Assembly: GCA_031259345.1 (NCBI GenBank)
Contig: JAIRLQ010000136.1
Span: forward strand, 1-6,041
Source: Treponema sp.
Lineage (GTDB): Bacteria > Spirochaetota > Spirochaetia > Treponematales > Breznakiellaceae
Length of the DNA stretch: 6,041 nt
Direction: 5' to 3'
Below, piece after piece: positions 1 to 5,855 of the stretch. The first letter of the stretch is position 1, and each line of letters starts with the position of its first letter. The notes beneath the pieces were generated by a model. It was given only the letters and a program-made list of their open reading frames with translations, was not told the DNA's origin and did not search any database. A program made the position numbers and the translations under genes.

Positions 1-459
1 CGCCGGGAAAGGCGCTGGATTAATCCTTTAATGATTATTCCCGCCCAGGAAGACATCCGCCCTCCGTCGATTCTTTCGGTCGCTCTAACCGGCAGTGAGG
101 GCGTTGTCATAAATCCCGCCCAAACAAGAACCCTAAGCCAGGGCAGGTACACCATCACTGTAGAGGCAAATGATACCATGTTAAGGCCGGACGAATACCC
201 CCTGGCGCCCCACCGCATTGTATGTTCGGTTAACGGGACCGAAATCAGCGCGTTGACTTTTGAGACCTATTCCGCCCGGAACGGGGAACTTATGGTATAC
301 CGGAACGGGCTTATTCCGCTTAGGGAAGTTTTTGCGCCCTACCCCGCCTGGCAAACCGGGGAAATTCGCTTAACCCGCGGTCAGGCTACTCTGGAAATAA
401 TTGCCCAGGATATTGCCGGCAATTCCCGGCGCGCCGTGTTCAGGCTGCAAATAGAATAA
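1..459 (+). CDS. M23-family (LytM-like) peptidase, C-terminal part; 5' end outside window
   Basis: The frame is open from base 1, so the ATG at 31 is internal; 152 residues are visible before the TAA. The first residues include WINPL, the wording that follows the catalytic domain of M23 peptidases, where it leads from the last HxH motif into the next domain. The zinc-binding residues themselves lie upstream and cannot be checked. What remains looks like an all-beta, Ig-like C-terminal domain: alternating hydrophobic stretches such as RYTITVEAND, APHRIVCSVNGTEI, a MVYRNGLIPLREVF segment and a closing LEIIAQDIAGNSR strand. From family memory this architecture is common in treponemes, where such proteins are exported and cut or bind peptidoglycan. 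The methyltransferase gene begins 9 bases after the stop, so the two are probably co-transcribed. The M23 assignment rests on wording recall; the partial status is certain. Confidence 0.72.
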   Translation, partial: RRERRWINPLMIIPAQEDIRPPSILSVALTGSEGVVINPAQTRTLSQGRYTITVEANDTMLRPDEYPLAPHRIVCSVNGTEISALTFETYSARNGELMVYRNGLIPLREVFAPYPAWQTGEIRLTRGQATLEIIAQDIAGNSRRAVFRLQIE

Positions 460-468
460 GCAAAGCTG

Positions 469-1398
469 ATGAATAAACGGCCTCCTTTAAAAACCTGGTC
501 AACCCCGGCTGTCGATGAAGAAAAGGCCCTTGTCCCCTGCGCCATTTGCGGGGGAAATCTGTTTGATGATGCCCTGGAATGTGAAGGCTTTTCCTACGTG
601 CGCTGCGCCGGATGCGGCCTTGTGCAAATGAACCCTCAGCCGCTGCCCGCCAGGGTGAGGCGCCGTTACGGCGGCCAAAACGGCTTTGACAACGGCGGCT
701 TTGGGGAAGAATACCTTTCCTACGAACTTTCCCACGAAAAACCTTTTCTTGCGCTTCAGCTTTTGGCCCTGGAAGACGCCGGCTTTTGGGATTTTGAAAA
801 GGCGTTAAAAAACCGCCTTACCCTGTCCGGGGGAAAAGCCGCAGTCCGCAAGATGCGTGTACTGGATGCCGGCTGCGCTACCGGAGCTTTGCTTGGGGAA
901 CTTCAAAAATCGGGCTGGGAATGCAGCGGCTGTGAGCTTTCCATACCCCAGGCAAAATATGCCCGGGAAAAGCGCGGCCTTGATGTCCGGCCCTTTCCCC
1001 TGGAAGCATGCCGCTACCCCGAAAGCTATTTTGACGCGGTTCTGGCGTCCCATTTAATAGAACACCTGAATGACCCCGCGTCCTTTGTCCGGGAAGTTTA
1101 CCGTATCCTTTCCCCGGGGGGCGTTTTTATTGTTACTACCCCCAACATCGACGGCTTCCAGGCAAGGCTTTTTAAAAGCCGCTGGCGTTCGGCCATTTTT
1201 GATCATCTGTATCTTTTTTCCGTTAAAACCCTAAAAGCCCTTTTGGAACGCAACAATTTTATAATAGAAAAAATCGTAACCTGGGGCGGGCTTGCCGCCG
1301 GAACCGCTCCCGCGTTGATAAAGCGCGCCGCGGATAAAAGCGTCAAGCTTTTTGGCGCCGGGGACGTGATGCTTTTCCGCGTTTATCGCACTAATTAG
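469..1398 (+). CDS. Class I SAM-dependent methyltransferase with N-terminal zinc ribbon
   Basis: This 309-residue protein has two parts. An N-terminal zinc ribbon uses C24/C27 (CAIC) and C46/C49 (CAGC), followed by the GLVQMNPQP wording typical of this methyltransferase group. The Rossmann methyltransferase domain follows: motif I VLDAGCATGALL (131-142) binds SAM, a CELS acidic strand end lies near 155-158, SHLIEHLNDP (194-203) is the usual post-motif II/III block, and LSPGGVFIVTTPN (214-226) is the following strand. FDHLYLFS (244-251) is also typical. It should be cytoplasmic. The substrate is not readable; relatives often sit in glycan or surface-polysaccharide loci. The start has no convincing Shine-Dalgarno, and with 9 bases to the upstream stop, translational coupling is likely. 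The 3' end is unusual: the TAG stop uses the first base of an inserted hairpin element, so the last residues (YRTN) are probably three shorter than the ancestral protein. Confidence 0.88.
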   Translation: MNKRPPLKTWSTPAVDEEKALVPCAICGGNLFDDALECEGFSYVRCAGCGLVQMNPQPLPARVRRRYGGQNGFDNGGFGEEYLSYELSHEKPFLALQLLALEDAGFWDFEKALKNRLTLSGGKAAVRKMRVLDAGCATGALLGELQKSGWECSGCELSIPQAKYAREKRGLDVRPFPLEACRYPESYFDAVLASHLIEHLNDPASFVREVYRILSPGGVFIVTTPNIDGFQARLFKSRWRSAIFDHLYLFSVKTLKALLERNNFIIEKIVTWGGLAAGTAPALIKRAADKSVKLFGAGDVMLFRVYRTN

Positions 1399-1399
1399 T

Positions 1400-1433
1400 G
1401 TCTGTCTATAATGTGGACACATTATAGACAGAC
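1400..1433. repeat. Perfect 16-bp palindrome, first hairpin of the element
   Basis: Arms 1400-1415 and 1418-1433 are exact reverse complements around the two bases GA, so in RNA the real loop would be four or more bases. The arm contains TATAAT (1407-1412), which therefore reads as a -10-like box on both strands. The hairpin begins two bases after the methyltransferase stop. It lacks a following T-run, so it is not a standard terminator, but a stem this strong would protect or pause a 3' end. Confidence 0.9.
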
Positions 1434-1446
1434 TACCTTATAAAAT

Positions 1447-1487
1447 GCATTTTGCGCACCGTTTTGGTACAAAACGGGAGCAAATGC
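1447..1487. repeat. Central hairpin of the element, two stacked stems
   Basis: The inner stem is CCGTTTTG (1459-1466) with CAAAACGG (1470-1477) around a GTA loop. The outer stem pairs GCATTTTGC (1447-1455) with GCAAATGC (1480-1487) and leaves one unpaired T. The small internal loop between the stems is GCA on one side and GA on the other. Confidence 0.85.
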
Positions 1488-1492
1488 AAAGT

Positions 1493-1525
1493 TCTGTCCG
1501 TAAAGTAACCGACTTTATGGACAGA
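1493..1525. repeat. Third hairpin, diverged relative of the first hairpin
   Basis: Left arm 1493-1506 pairs with 1512-1525 over 14 positions around the loop AACCG. The single mismatch (G1500 against T1518) would be a G-U pair in RNA. The right arm is also the inner part of the terminal inverted repeat. Its wording, CTGTCCATAAAGT as complement, resembles the CTGTCTATAATGT of the first hairpin, so both ends of the element carry a version of the same sub-terminal hairpin. Confidence 0.85.
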
Positions 1526-1587
1526 CACTAATTACCCGGCCTAAATGCTTTTGCCCGGAATTGCTGGATGATTTTGGCAAAACACGG

Positions 1588-1593
1588 TATACT
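1588..1593 (+). promoter_or_regulatory. Candidate -10 box upstream of the HAD gene
   Basis: TATACT lies exactly six bases before an ATG at 1600, so transcription would be expected to start at or next to that ATG. No good -35 hexamer sits at 16-18 bases; TTGCTG at 1561-1566 is 21 bases away. This is a weak call. If real, it drives the phosphatase gene independently of the methyltransferase and starts downstream of the hairpin element. Confidence 0.35.
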
Positions 1594-1599
1594 CTGCGT

Positions 1600-1653
1600 A
1601 TGAGTATGAAGAACGGCGGCGCCATATTCGCAAAAAGACGCCTAAAACAATGA
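1600..1653 (+). CDS. Possible 17-codon leader ORF overlapping the HAD start
   Basis: The frame starts ATG AGT ATG and encodes a short basic peptide beginning MSMKNGG, ending KRRLKQ. Its TGA (1651-1653) overlaps the HAD start codon as ATGA. It has no Shine-Dalgarno, but a TATACT box six bases upstream would allow a leaderless message starting at its ATG. The HAD gene also lacks a ribosome binding site, so coupling through this ORF would explain its translation. A 17-codon ORF is easily found by chance and I see no homology. Confidence 0.2.
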   Translation: MSMKNGGAIFAKRRLKQ

Positions 1654-2300
1654 AATACAAAGGCGTACTTTTTGACTGCGACGGTACTTTAGTAGATACC
1701 CTGGGCGATATTTCGGCATCCATGAACACGGCTCATGAAAAGCGCGGGTTTCCCCCTTTGCCCCCGGAAGAATATGCGTCAAAGGTTGGCTGGGGAATAA
1801 AACGCCTTGCCTTTCTTTGCCTTCCCGAAGCGTCAAGAACAGAGGCGCTTGCGGCGGAATTGGCTGCCGAAGCTGCCGCCCAATACCACGAAAACCCCCT
1901 GGTTTATACCCGGCCTTATCCCGGCATAGAAGACCTTTTGGCAGCCCTAAAGCAGAGAAAGATAAAAACCGCTGTGCTTACCAATAAACCTGACAGTGTA
2001 GCCCGGCTTGTTATTTCCGGCCTTTTTCCCAAAGCTTTCTTTGATGTTATTCAGGGCGAAGTAAAAGGACAGCCCCGGAAACCCGCCCCGGCCTGCGCCT
2101 GGGACATTATCGAAAGACTCGGCCTTGTTCCGGGGGAAGTTATTTTTGCCGGGGATTCCGAAATTGACATAGAGACAGGCTTAAATGCCGAATGTCTCCC
2201 TGTAGGGGTAAGCTGGGGTTACCGTTCCAGGGAAATAATCGAAAAAGCCGGCGCGCGTTTTATTGTAAACAAGCCCGAAGAAATACTTGAACTTTTGTAA
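1650..2300 (+). CDS. HAD-superfamily phosphatase, phosphoglycolate phosphatase (Gph)-like
   Basis: This is a 216-residue HAD hydrolase with all motifs in place. Motif I is FDCDGTLVDT with nucleophile D9 and acid/base D11. A helical cap (about 17-85) follows, making it subfamily I. Motif II is LTNK (T111), the motif III lysine is K144 in PRKPAP, and motif IV is GDSEID with D169 and D173 for magnesium. Length and wording match Gph, which hydrolyses 2-phosphoglycolate, but the same signature covers pyrophosphatases and beta-phosphoglucomutase-like enzymes, so the substrate is open. It should be cytoplasmic. The start gives the usual MKYKGVLFDCDG opening; no in-frame alternative start lies just upstream. 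No Shine-Dalgarno precedes it, and the start overlaps the end of a 17-codon ORF. The TrpR-like gene starts 43 bases after the stop. Confidence 0.9.
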   Translation: MKYKGVLFDCDGTLVDTLGDISASMNTAHEKRGFPPLPPEEYASKVGWGIKRLAFLCLPEASRTEALAAELAAEAAAQYHENPLVYTRPYPGIEDLLAALKQRKIKTAVLTNKPDSVARLVISGLFPKAFFDVIQGEVKGQPRKPAPACAWDIIERLGLVPGEVIFAGDSEIDIETGLNAECLPVGVSWGYRSREIIEKAGARFIVNKPEEILELL

Positions 2301-2331
2301 AAAATTGCTTTTAAAAACCCGCAAAGGGGTA

Positions 2332-2337
2332 TATAAT
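2332..2337 (+). promoter_or_regulatory. Consensus -10 box for the TrpR-like gene, possible leaderless start
   Basis: A perfect TATAAT is followed by six bases and then the ATG at 2344, so the expected transcription start coincides with the start codon. The -35 side is weak: TTTTAA (2309-2314) at 17 bases, or TTGCTT (2305-2310) at 21. The only Shine-Dalgarno-like run, AAAGGGG (2323-2329), is 14 bases from the ATG and upstream of the -10, so it would not be in such a transcript. Confidence 0.5.
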
Positions 2338-2343
2338 AAGATC

Positions 2344-2661
2344 ATGAAAATCAATGATCCGGCGATAAACGAAAATCTTTCCGAGATTTCCTTTGCTTTG
2401 GCAAAAACAGAAGATGCCCAGTTTGTCAAGGATTTTCTCCTGGAACTCCTTACCCCGGCGGAAACCGCCGACATTGCGGATCGCTGGGCCCTGGTTAAAG
2501 CTTTGGACAGGAAGGTGCCCCAGCGCATTATTGCAAAAAACCTGGGGCTTTCGCTGTGTAAAATCACAAGAGGTTCCAGGGAGATCAAAAAACCCAACTC
2601 GGCGTTTAGAAGGATGCTGCGTCAGGCGCAGGTTTCCCAAAACGAAAACATTCAGCAATAA
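2344..2661 (+). CDS. TrpR-superfamily regulator of the YerC/YecD type
   Basis: This 105-residue protein matches the Trp-repressor superfamily. A helical dimerisation region (about 8-35) is followed by ELLTPAETADIADRWALVKALD (35-55) and a helix-turn-helix (about 57-80) reading VPQRIIAKNLGLS, then KITRGSRE. The second helix carries the TRGS block that contacts DNA in TrpR. YerC/YecD proteins are known mainly by homology; whether this one binds tryptophan is not readable, and no trp genes are nearby. The ATG at 2344 is preferred over an upstream in-frame TTG at 2287 because the family starts close to this helix and the added N-terminus (FCKKLLLK) looks like read-back over the HAD end. The promoter suggests a leaderless message. 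The tail (QVSQNENIQQ) is polar and probably disordered. The gene converges on the hydratase gene with 18 bases between the stops. Confidence 0.88.
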   Translation: MKINDPAINENLSEISFALAKTEDAQFVKDFLLELLTPAETADIADRWALVKALDRKVPQRIIAKNLGLSLCKITRGSREIKKPNSAFRRMLRQAQVSQNENIQQ

Positions 2662-2679
2662 TCCCCAAAACCCGCCGCG

Positions 2680-5028
2680 TTAAGCCGTTCTGTTAAAGTT
2701 GATTAAACAGCCTTCCAGTATTATATCCCGCTCTTCGCCGGTAAATAGCGGGGTCGTAAATTGCAGCGCTTTGGCTTCCCCTCCGGACGGAGAGATAACC
2801 CACCCGTCAAGGACCGGCGAACAAGCCCGTATCTTTTCGGAAATTCCGGGAATAAAAACATAGCTTCCGTTCTCAAAAGCCTGGGCCGGAGCGACAAAGG
2901 GCAGTATCCCCCAGTTGATAAGATTTGAACGGTAACGCTTGGTGGCGTATTCACAGGCAAAGTTTGCAAGCCCTCCCAAAACCCGCTGGCAGCTTGCGGC
3001 CTGTTCCCGGGCGCTGCCGTCGCCGGGTTTCTTCGCAAAAATCGCCGATCCCAACTGTAAATCCCGGCTTTCAAGGCCGGACATCCCGCTTATGCCTTTA
3101 ATGGTTTTTAAGACCTGGGGCAGTTCCGGAAGAAAAGCCGCCGCGCCGCCGCCTTCACTGCTGTCCGCGCCGCCGCCTTCACTGCCGTCCGCGCCGTTTT
3201 TAAGGGACTCGGCGGCGGCCTTAACCTTTTTGGCTTTGCCGACATAAAGGGGATCTTTTCTGGACAGGGTAAACTCCGCAAGGCCCAGGGGATTGGAACG
3301 GTAAGACGAAGTTTCCCCTGAGGGGATAAGTTCGTCGGTTGTGGTTACCGGATCGGTAATGTACGAAACGATTTTTAAAAGAAGATTGTTTCCCAGTTTA
3401 TCCATAGGCGGCCAGTCGCTGATGTTGGGGCCGTAAATCAACTCGGCGTTTTTATCGGGCTTTCCGGCGCCGTTGTACACCCTGGCTATATAGGGGCCGC
3501 AAGGGTAGCTATAGGGACCGCGCCATTCTTCGTAGTCAAGATTTTCGGCGGAAGAAAGATAGCCGCCCGCCAAAGCCGTTGCCGCGATGCTCCTTGCATC
3601 CATAAGGCACACCGAAGAAATTTGCCCCCCCGAAGGCTTTGAACCTTCGCGGTTGGGGAAGTTCCGGGTTGTATGCCTTATGGAGAGGGCGTTATTGGCA
3701 GGCACATCGCCTGCGCCGAAACAGGGGCCGCAAAAGGCGGTCTTTACGATGACGCCACGGGCTAAAAGGCCGGCCAGGGCGCCGTTTTCCCCAAGCTCCA
3801 GAAGCACGCTCTGGCTCCCGGGATAAATGGAAAAGGTAAAACCTTCGTTGCCTTCACCGCCCCGGGAACTATGGCCGCCAAAGATGGAATGAACAGCCAT
3901 TATATTGTCCGTGGTTCCGCCGGCGCATCCCGCAACTACAGCCTGGTCAACCCGAATGCGGCCGTCGGAAGTAACTTTGTCGGTCAGCTTTAATTTGATG
4001 TTCGGGTTTTCGATAAGTTCCGCCGTGTCCTTTTCCACCTGGCGTAACATGTCGGCGGGGTTAGCCAAAAGGGCGTCCAGTTCGCAGACATTACTTGGGT
4101 GGAAAGGCAGGGCTATCATCGGCTTTAGCGTTGAAAGATCCACTTTGATAAGGCCGTCGTAATAAGCCGCGTCTTTGGGACAAAGCATCGTAAAATCCTT
4201 TTCCCTGTTGTGCTTTATAAGATAATCCTTAACTACGCTGTCGGTTTCCCAGATAGAAGACCAGCAGCTGGTCTCGGTGGTCATGGCGTCAATACCCGCC
4301 CTGTAATCCGCCGGAAGATTGGCGATGCCGTCGCCGACAAATTCAAGACACGCGTTTTTTACAAAGCCGTCTTTAAAAACCGCGCCGATTATGGCCAGCG
4401 CCGCGTCCTGGGGACCGACGCCGGGGCGGGGCTTTCCGCTTAAATAGACGGCAATAACCCTGGGATACGCCATCTCGTAACTGCGGCCAAGGAGCTGTTT
4501 TACCAGTTCGCCGCCGCCTTCGCCAACGCCCATGCAGCCCAAAGAGCCAAAGCGGGTATGGCTGTCACTGCCAAGGATCATTTTTCCGCAGGCGGCCATT
4601 TCTTCGCGTAAATAGGAATGAATCACCGCCAGATGCGGGGGCACAAAAATGCCGCCATAACGTTTGGCTGCCTGAAGGCCGAACCTGTGATCATCCTCGT
4701 TTATGGTGCCCCCAACAGCGCAAAGGGAGTTATGGCAGTTGGTAAGTACATAAGGCACAGGAAATTCTTTAAGCCCCGAAACCTTTGCGGTCTGTATGAT
4801 GTTTACATAGGTAATATCGTGAGAAGCCAAAGCGTCAAATTTAAGATGAAGGTTTTTATCGTCCCCGCCTGACGAATGGGCCGTAATTATCCGGGACGCG
4901 ATGGTCCCTTTCCGCCCTTCATCCTTCTTAAGCCCAAGGCTTTTTATTCTGCCCTGATTCTCCAAAGTATCTTTAAGTATTTCCCTTCCTTTATAAAGAA
5001 AGATTCCTTCTTTAAAGACCTCAACCAT
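2680..5028 (-). CDS. Aconitase-superfamily hydratase (YbhJ-like)
   Basis: This 782-residue protein is a [4Fe-4S] dehydratase of the aconitase superfamily. The three cluster cysteines are present as GC368AGG and C433GPC436. Other active-site wording: NCHNSL (97-102), GSDSHT (153-158, the DSH triad), the RNFxxR pair R455/R460, and in the swivel domain GDGSAREQ (669-676), where S672 matches the catalytic serine of aconitase and A673 replaces its second serine. The order is the usual catalytic domains 1-3, a linker, then swivel. Annotated relatives are called hydratase or YbhJ; substrate is unproven, and with GCAGG instead of the classical CTN wording I would not call it aconitase. The start at 5028 has GGAGGAG at good distance; an in-frame TTG at 5055 is rejected. 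The linker (611-630) carries a Gly/Ser/Ala/Glu repeat. It is probably a single-gene unit. Confidence 0.9.
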   Translation of the reverse strand: MVEVFKEGIFLYKGREILKDTLENQGRIKSLGLKKDEGRKGTIASRIITAHSSGGDDKNLHLKFDALASHDITYVNIIQTAKVSGLKEFPVPYVLTNCHNSLCAVGGTINEDDHRFGLQAAKRYGGIFVPPHLAVIHSYLREEMAACGKMILGSDSHTRFGSLGCMGVGEGGGELVKQLLGRSYEMAYPRVIAVYLSGKPRPGVGPQDAALAIIGAVFKDGFVKNACLEFVGDGIANLPADYRAGIDAMTTETSCWSSIWETDSVVKDYLIKHNREKDFTMLCPKDAAYYDGLIKVDLSTLKPMIALPFHPSNVCELDALLANPADMLRQVEKDTAELIENPNIKLKLTDKVTSDGRIRVDQAVVAGCAGGTTDNIMAVHSIFGGHSSRGGEGNEGFTFSIYPGSQSVLLELGENGALAGLLARGVIVKTAFCGPCFGAGDVPANNALSIRHTTRNFPNREGSKPSGGQISSVCLMDARSIAATALAGGYLSSAENLDYEEWRGPYSYPCGPYIARVYNGAGKPDKNAELIYGPNISDWPPMDKLGNNLLLKIVSYITDPVTTTDELIPSGETSSYRSNPLGLAEFTLSRKDPLYVGKAKKVKAAAESLKNGADGSEGGGADSSEGGGAAAFLPELPQVLKTIKGISGMSGLESRDLQLGSAIFAKKPGDGSAREQAASCQRVLGGLANFACEYATKRYRSNLINWGILPFVAPAQAFENGSYVFIPGISEKIRACSPVLDGWVISPSGGEAKALQFTTPLFTGEERDIILEGCLINFNRTA
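3143..3196. repeat. 24-bp in-frame tandem repeat inside the hydratase gene
   Basis: Two 24-bp units (3143-3166, 3167-3190) differ at one base (T3162 against C3186), followed by six bases of a third. They encode eight-residue units GADGSEGG and GADSSEGG in the linker before the swivel domain. Being a multiple of three, copy changes keep the frame. Confidence 0.9.
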
Positions 5029-5033
5029 GATCA

Positions 5034-5040
5034 CTCCTCC
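5034..5040 (-). promoter_or_regulatory. Ribosome binding site of the hydratase gene
   Basis: On the minus strand GGAGGAG ends five bases before the ATG at 5028, a strong Shine-Dalgarno. It fixes the start there, because the upstream in-frame TTG at 5055 has no such site and lies next to the -10 box. Confidence 0.85.
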
Positions 5041-5054
5041 ATACGGCTTCAGCA

Positions 5055-5083
5055 ATTATAGTATAAAGACAAAGAAGCGGGAA
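5055..5083 (-). promoter_or_regulatory. Candidate sigma-70-type promoter of the hydratase gene
   Basis: The minus strand has TATAAT (5060-5055) with TTCCCG (5083-5078) exactly 17 bases upstream. The -10 is perfect and the -35 is poor (three of six). An overlapping TATACT (5065-5060) could be an alternative. The transcript would start near 5048, leaving about 20 bases of leader that contain the Shine-Dalgarno. Confidence 0.5.
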
Positions 5084-5104
5084 TATGGCGGGGGCGCTTC
5101 CTCT

Positions 5105-5119
5105 GCCGCCAAAGGCGGC
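5105..5119. terminator. GC-rich hairpin after the 226-residue protein gene, weak terminator candidate
   Basis: GCCGCC (5105-5110) pairs with GGCGGC (5114-5119) around AAA, about 20 bases beyond the minus-strand stop at 5140. Neither strand has a T-run after the stem, so intrinsic termination is doubtful. Its place between two genes that each have a promoter is the main support. Confidence 0.3.
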
Positions 5120-5139
5120 GTCATGGATGGCGGATTTTG

Positions 5140-5820
5140 TCAAGGCACAATCGTCGACTGAATTTCCGTAAAATCGCCCAGGACGCCGCCGCTGCTCTGC
5201 CACTGCATGGCGATGTAGACCGTTTTGCCCCGGTCCTCCTCCCGGAAAGTGATCGGGAAGGGCCTGTGGGTGGCAAGCATCCTGCGGTCGGTTAACTCCT
5301 CGGGCGACACCGGGGGCTCGTCCCGGATGGCCAGGGAAATAAGCGCGCCGTTCATGCCTTTGGGCCGCGCCTTGCCGGCGCCCGCCTCGTCCTTAAAGTC
5401 GATGGCCAAAAGGCGCGTATCCTTCACCCTGATATGGAAAACCGGCCGGGTGGACGGCTTGCCGCCTGGGGTGCGGGTGTGGTCGATGGGGGCGATGTCC
5501 ACGTTCGCCAGGTGATCCGCCGTTACGATATCCGGGAAGCCCCGGAACCAGACGTGGATAAAGCGGGAAAGGACGTTCTTGCTCCGGTTAAAGGCCGCCT
5601 TCATGGCCTCCGTGTCCGCCTTGATGTGGGGCACGAGGGTGCGGAGATACGCCGTGTGCCAGTCCACGAAGGCGCCCGAGAGGAGCGTCCGCTCCCCCGG
5701 CGGGATGTGCGTCCACCGCGGGCTCTCGCCCGCGCACATCATTTCGGTATACTGTACGATATTTCCGAAAAACCTGTCATACTCGGCCTTGCCGAGGGGG
5801 ATAAGGGATTTTCCACCCAT
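5140..5820 (-). CDS. Conserved hypothetical protein, helical N-terminus plus Ig-like C-terminal domain
   Basis: This 226-residue protein has no signal peptide or membrane segment. Residues 10-100 look helical (EYDRFFGNIVQYTEMM, a LLSGAFVDWHTAYLRT stretch with aromatics). A short proline/threonine linker (about 105-127) leads to a beta-rich C-terminal domain (128-226) with RPKGMNGALISLAIRDEPP, RPFPITFREEDRGKTVYIAM and a final GDFTEIQSTIVP. From memory, proteins of this length and with the same ends (RGKTVYxxxxW, EIQSAIIP) are frequent, often multi-copy, hypothetical proteins in gut Bacteroidetes and termite treponemes; no function is established and I assign none. A good Shine-Dalgarno precedes the ATG. 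The gene is visibly richer in G and C at third positions than its neighbours, which may signal acquisition. It lies downstream of the repeat-encoded frame. Confidence 0.8.
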   Translation of the reverse strand: MGGKSLIPLGKAEYDRFFGNIVQYTEMMCAGESPRWTHIPPGERTLLSGAFVDWHTAYLRTLVPHIKADTEAMKAAFNRSKNVLSRFIHVWFRGFPDIVTADHLANVDIAPIDHTRTPGGKPSTRPVFHIRVKDTRLLAIDFKDEAGAGKARPKGMNGALISLAIRDEPPVSPEELTDRRMLATHRPFPITFREEDRGKTVYIAMQWQSSGGVLGDFTEIQSTIVP

Positions 5821-5825
5821 AACTG

Positions 5826-5831
5826 CCTCCT
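5826..5831 (-). promoter_or_regulatory. Ribosome binding site of the 226-residue protein gene
   Basis: AGGAGG on the minus strand, five bases before the ATG at 5820, supports this start. Confidence 0.8.
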
Positions 5832-5853
5832 GCCTTCCGGTTTTAAGGAAGGC
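5832..5853. repeat. 7-bp inverted repeat between the repeat frame and the 226-residue gene
   Basis: GCCTTCC (5832-5838) pairs with GGAAGGC (5847-5853) around eight bases. It would form just upstream of the Shine-Dalgarno, within the expected leader. There is no T-run, so I do not call it a terminator; it could modulate the leader or be chance. Confidence 0.4.
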
Positions 5854-5855
5854 GT

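Larger units (their letters stand above)
1392..1534. mobile_element. MITE-like non-coding element with TIRs and three hairpins
   Basis: The segment is bounded by a perfect 15-bp terminal inverted repeat, TAATTAGTGTCTGTC (1392-1406) and its complement (1520-1534). The outer TAATTA is itself a palindrome, so it can be read as a 6-bp target duplication (1392-1397 and 1529-1534) around a 131-bp core that starts GTG and ends CAC (1398-1528). A 2-bp TA duplication, as in IS630/Tc1 elements, fits equally well. Inside are three consecutive hairpins (1400-1433, 1447-1487, 1493-1525), which give a cloverleaf-like fold. No open frame of use is present, so the element would need a transposase supplied elsewhere. 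I cannot name the parent IS family. Recognition as an insertion is supported by the way its removal repairs the frame of the upstream gene. Confidence 0.72.

Noticed and set aside
1400..1433. Hairpin as a standard intrinsic terminator of the methyltransferase gene
   Set aside because: The stem is strong but AT-rich in its inner part and is not followed by a T-run; it is better explained as the end hairpin of an inserted element.
1549..1582. Inverted repeat TTTTGCC / GGCAAAA as an operator or terminator
   Set aside because: Seven bases with a 20-base gap are easily expected by chance, and no T-run follows.
2287..2343. TTG start extending the TrpR-like protein by 19 residues
   Set aside because: It overlaps the end of the HAD gene, has no ribosome binding site, and the extension is unlike the family; the -10 box lies inside it.
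2662..2679. Bidirectional terminator between the converging genes
   Set aside because: Only 18 bases separate the stops and no inverted repeat is visible there.
3905..4162. Plus-strand open frames opposite the hydratase gene
   Set aside because: They lie wholly inside a convincing minus-strand enzyme gene and have no recognisable motif or ribosome binding site.
5029..5055. TTG start extending the hydratase by nine residues
   Set aside because: The extension runs through the strong Shine-Dalgarno of the ATG at 5028 and begins at the -10 box.
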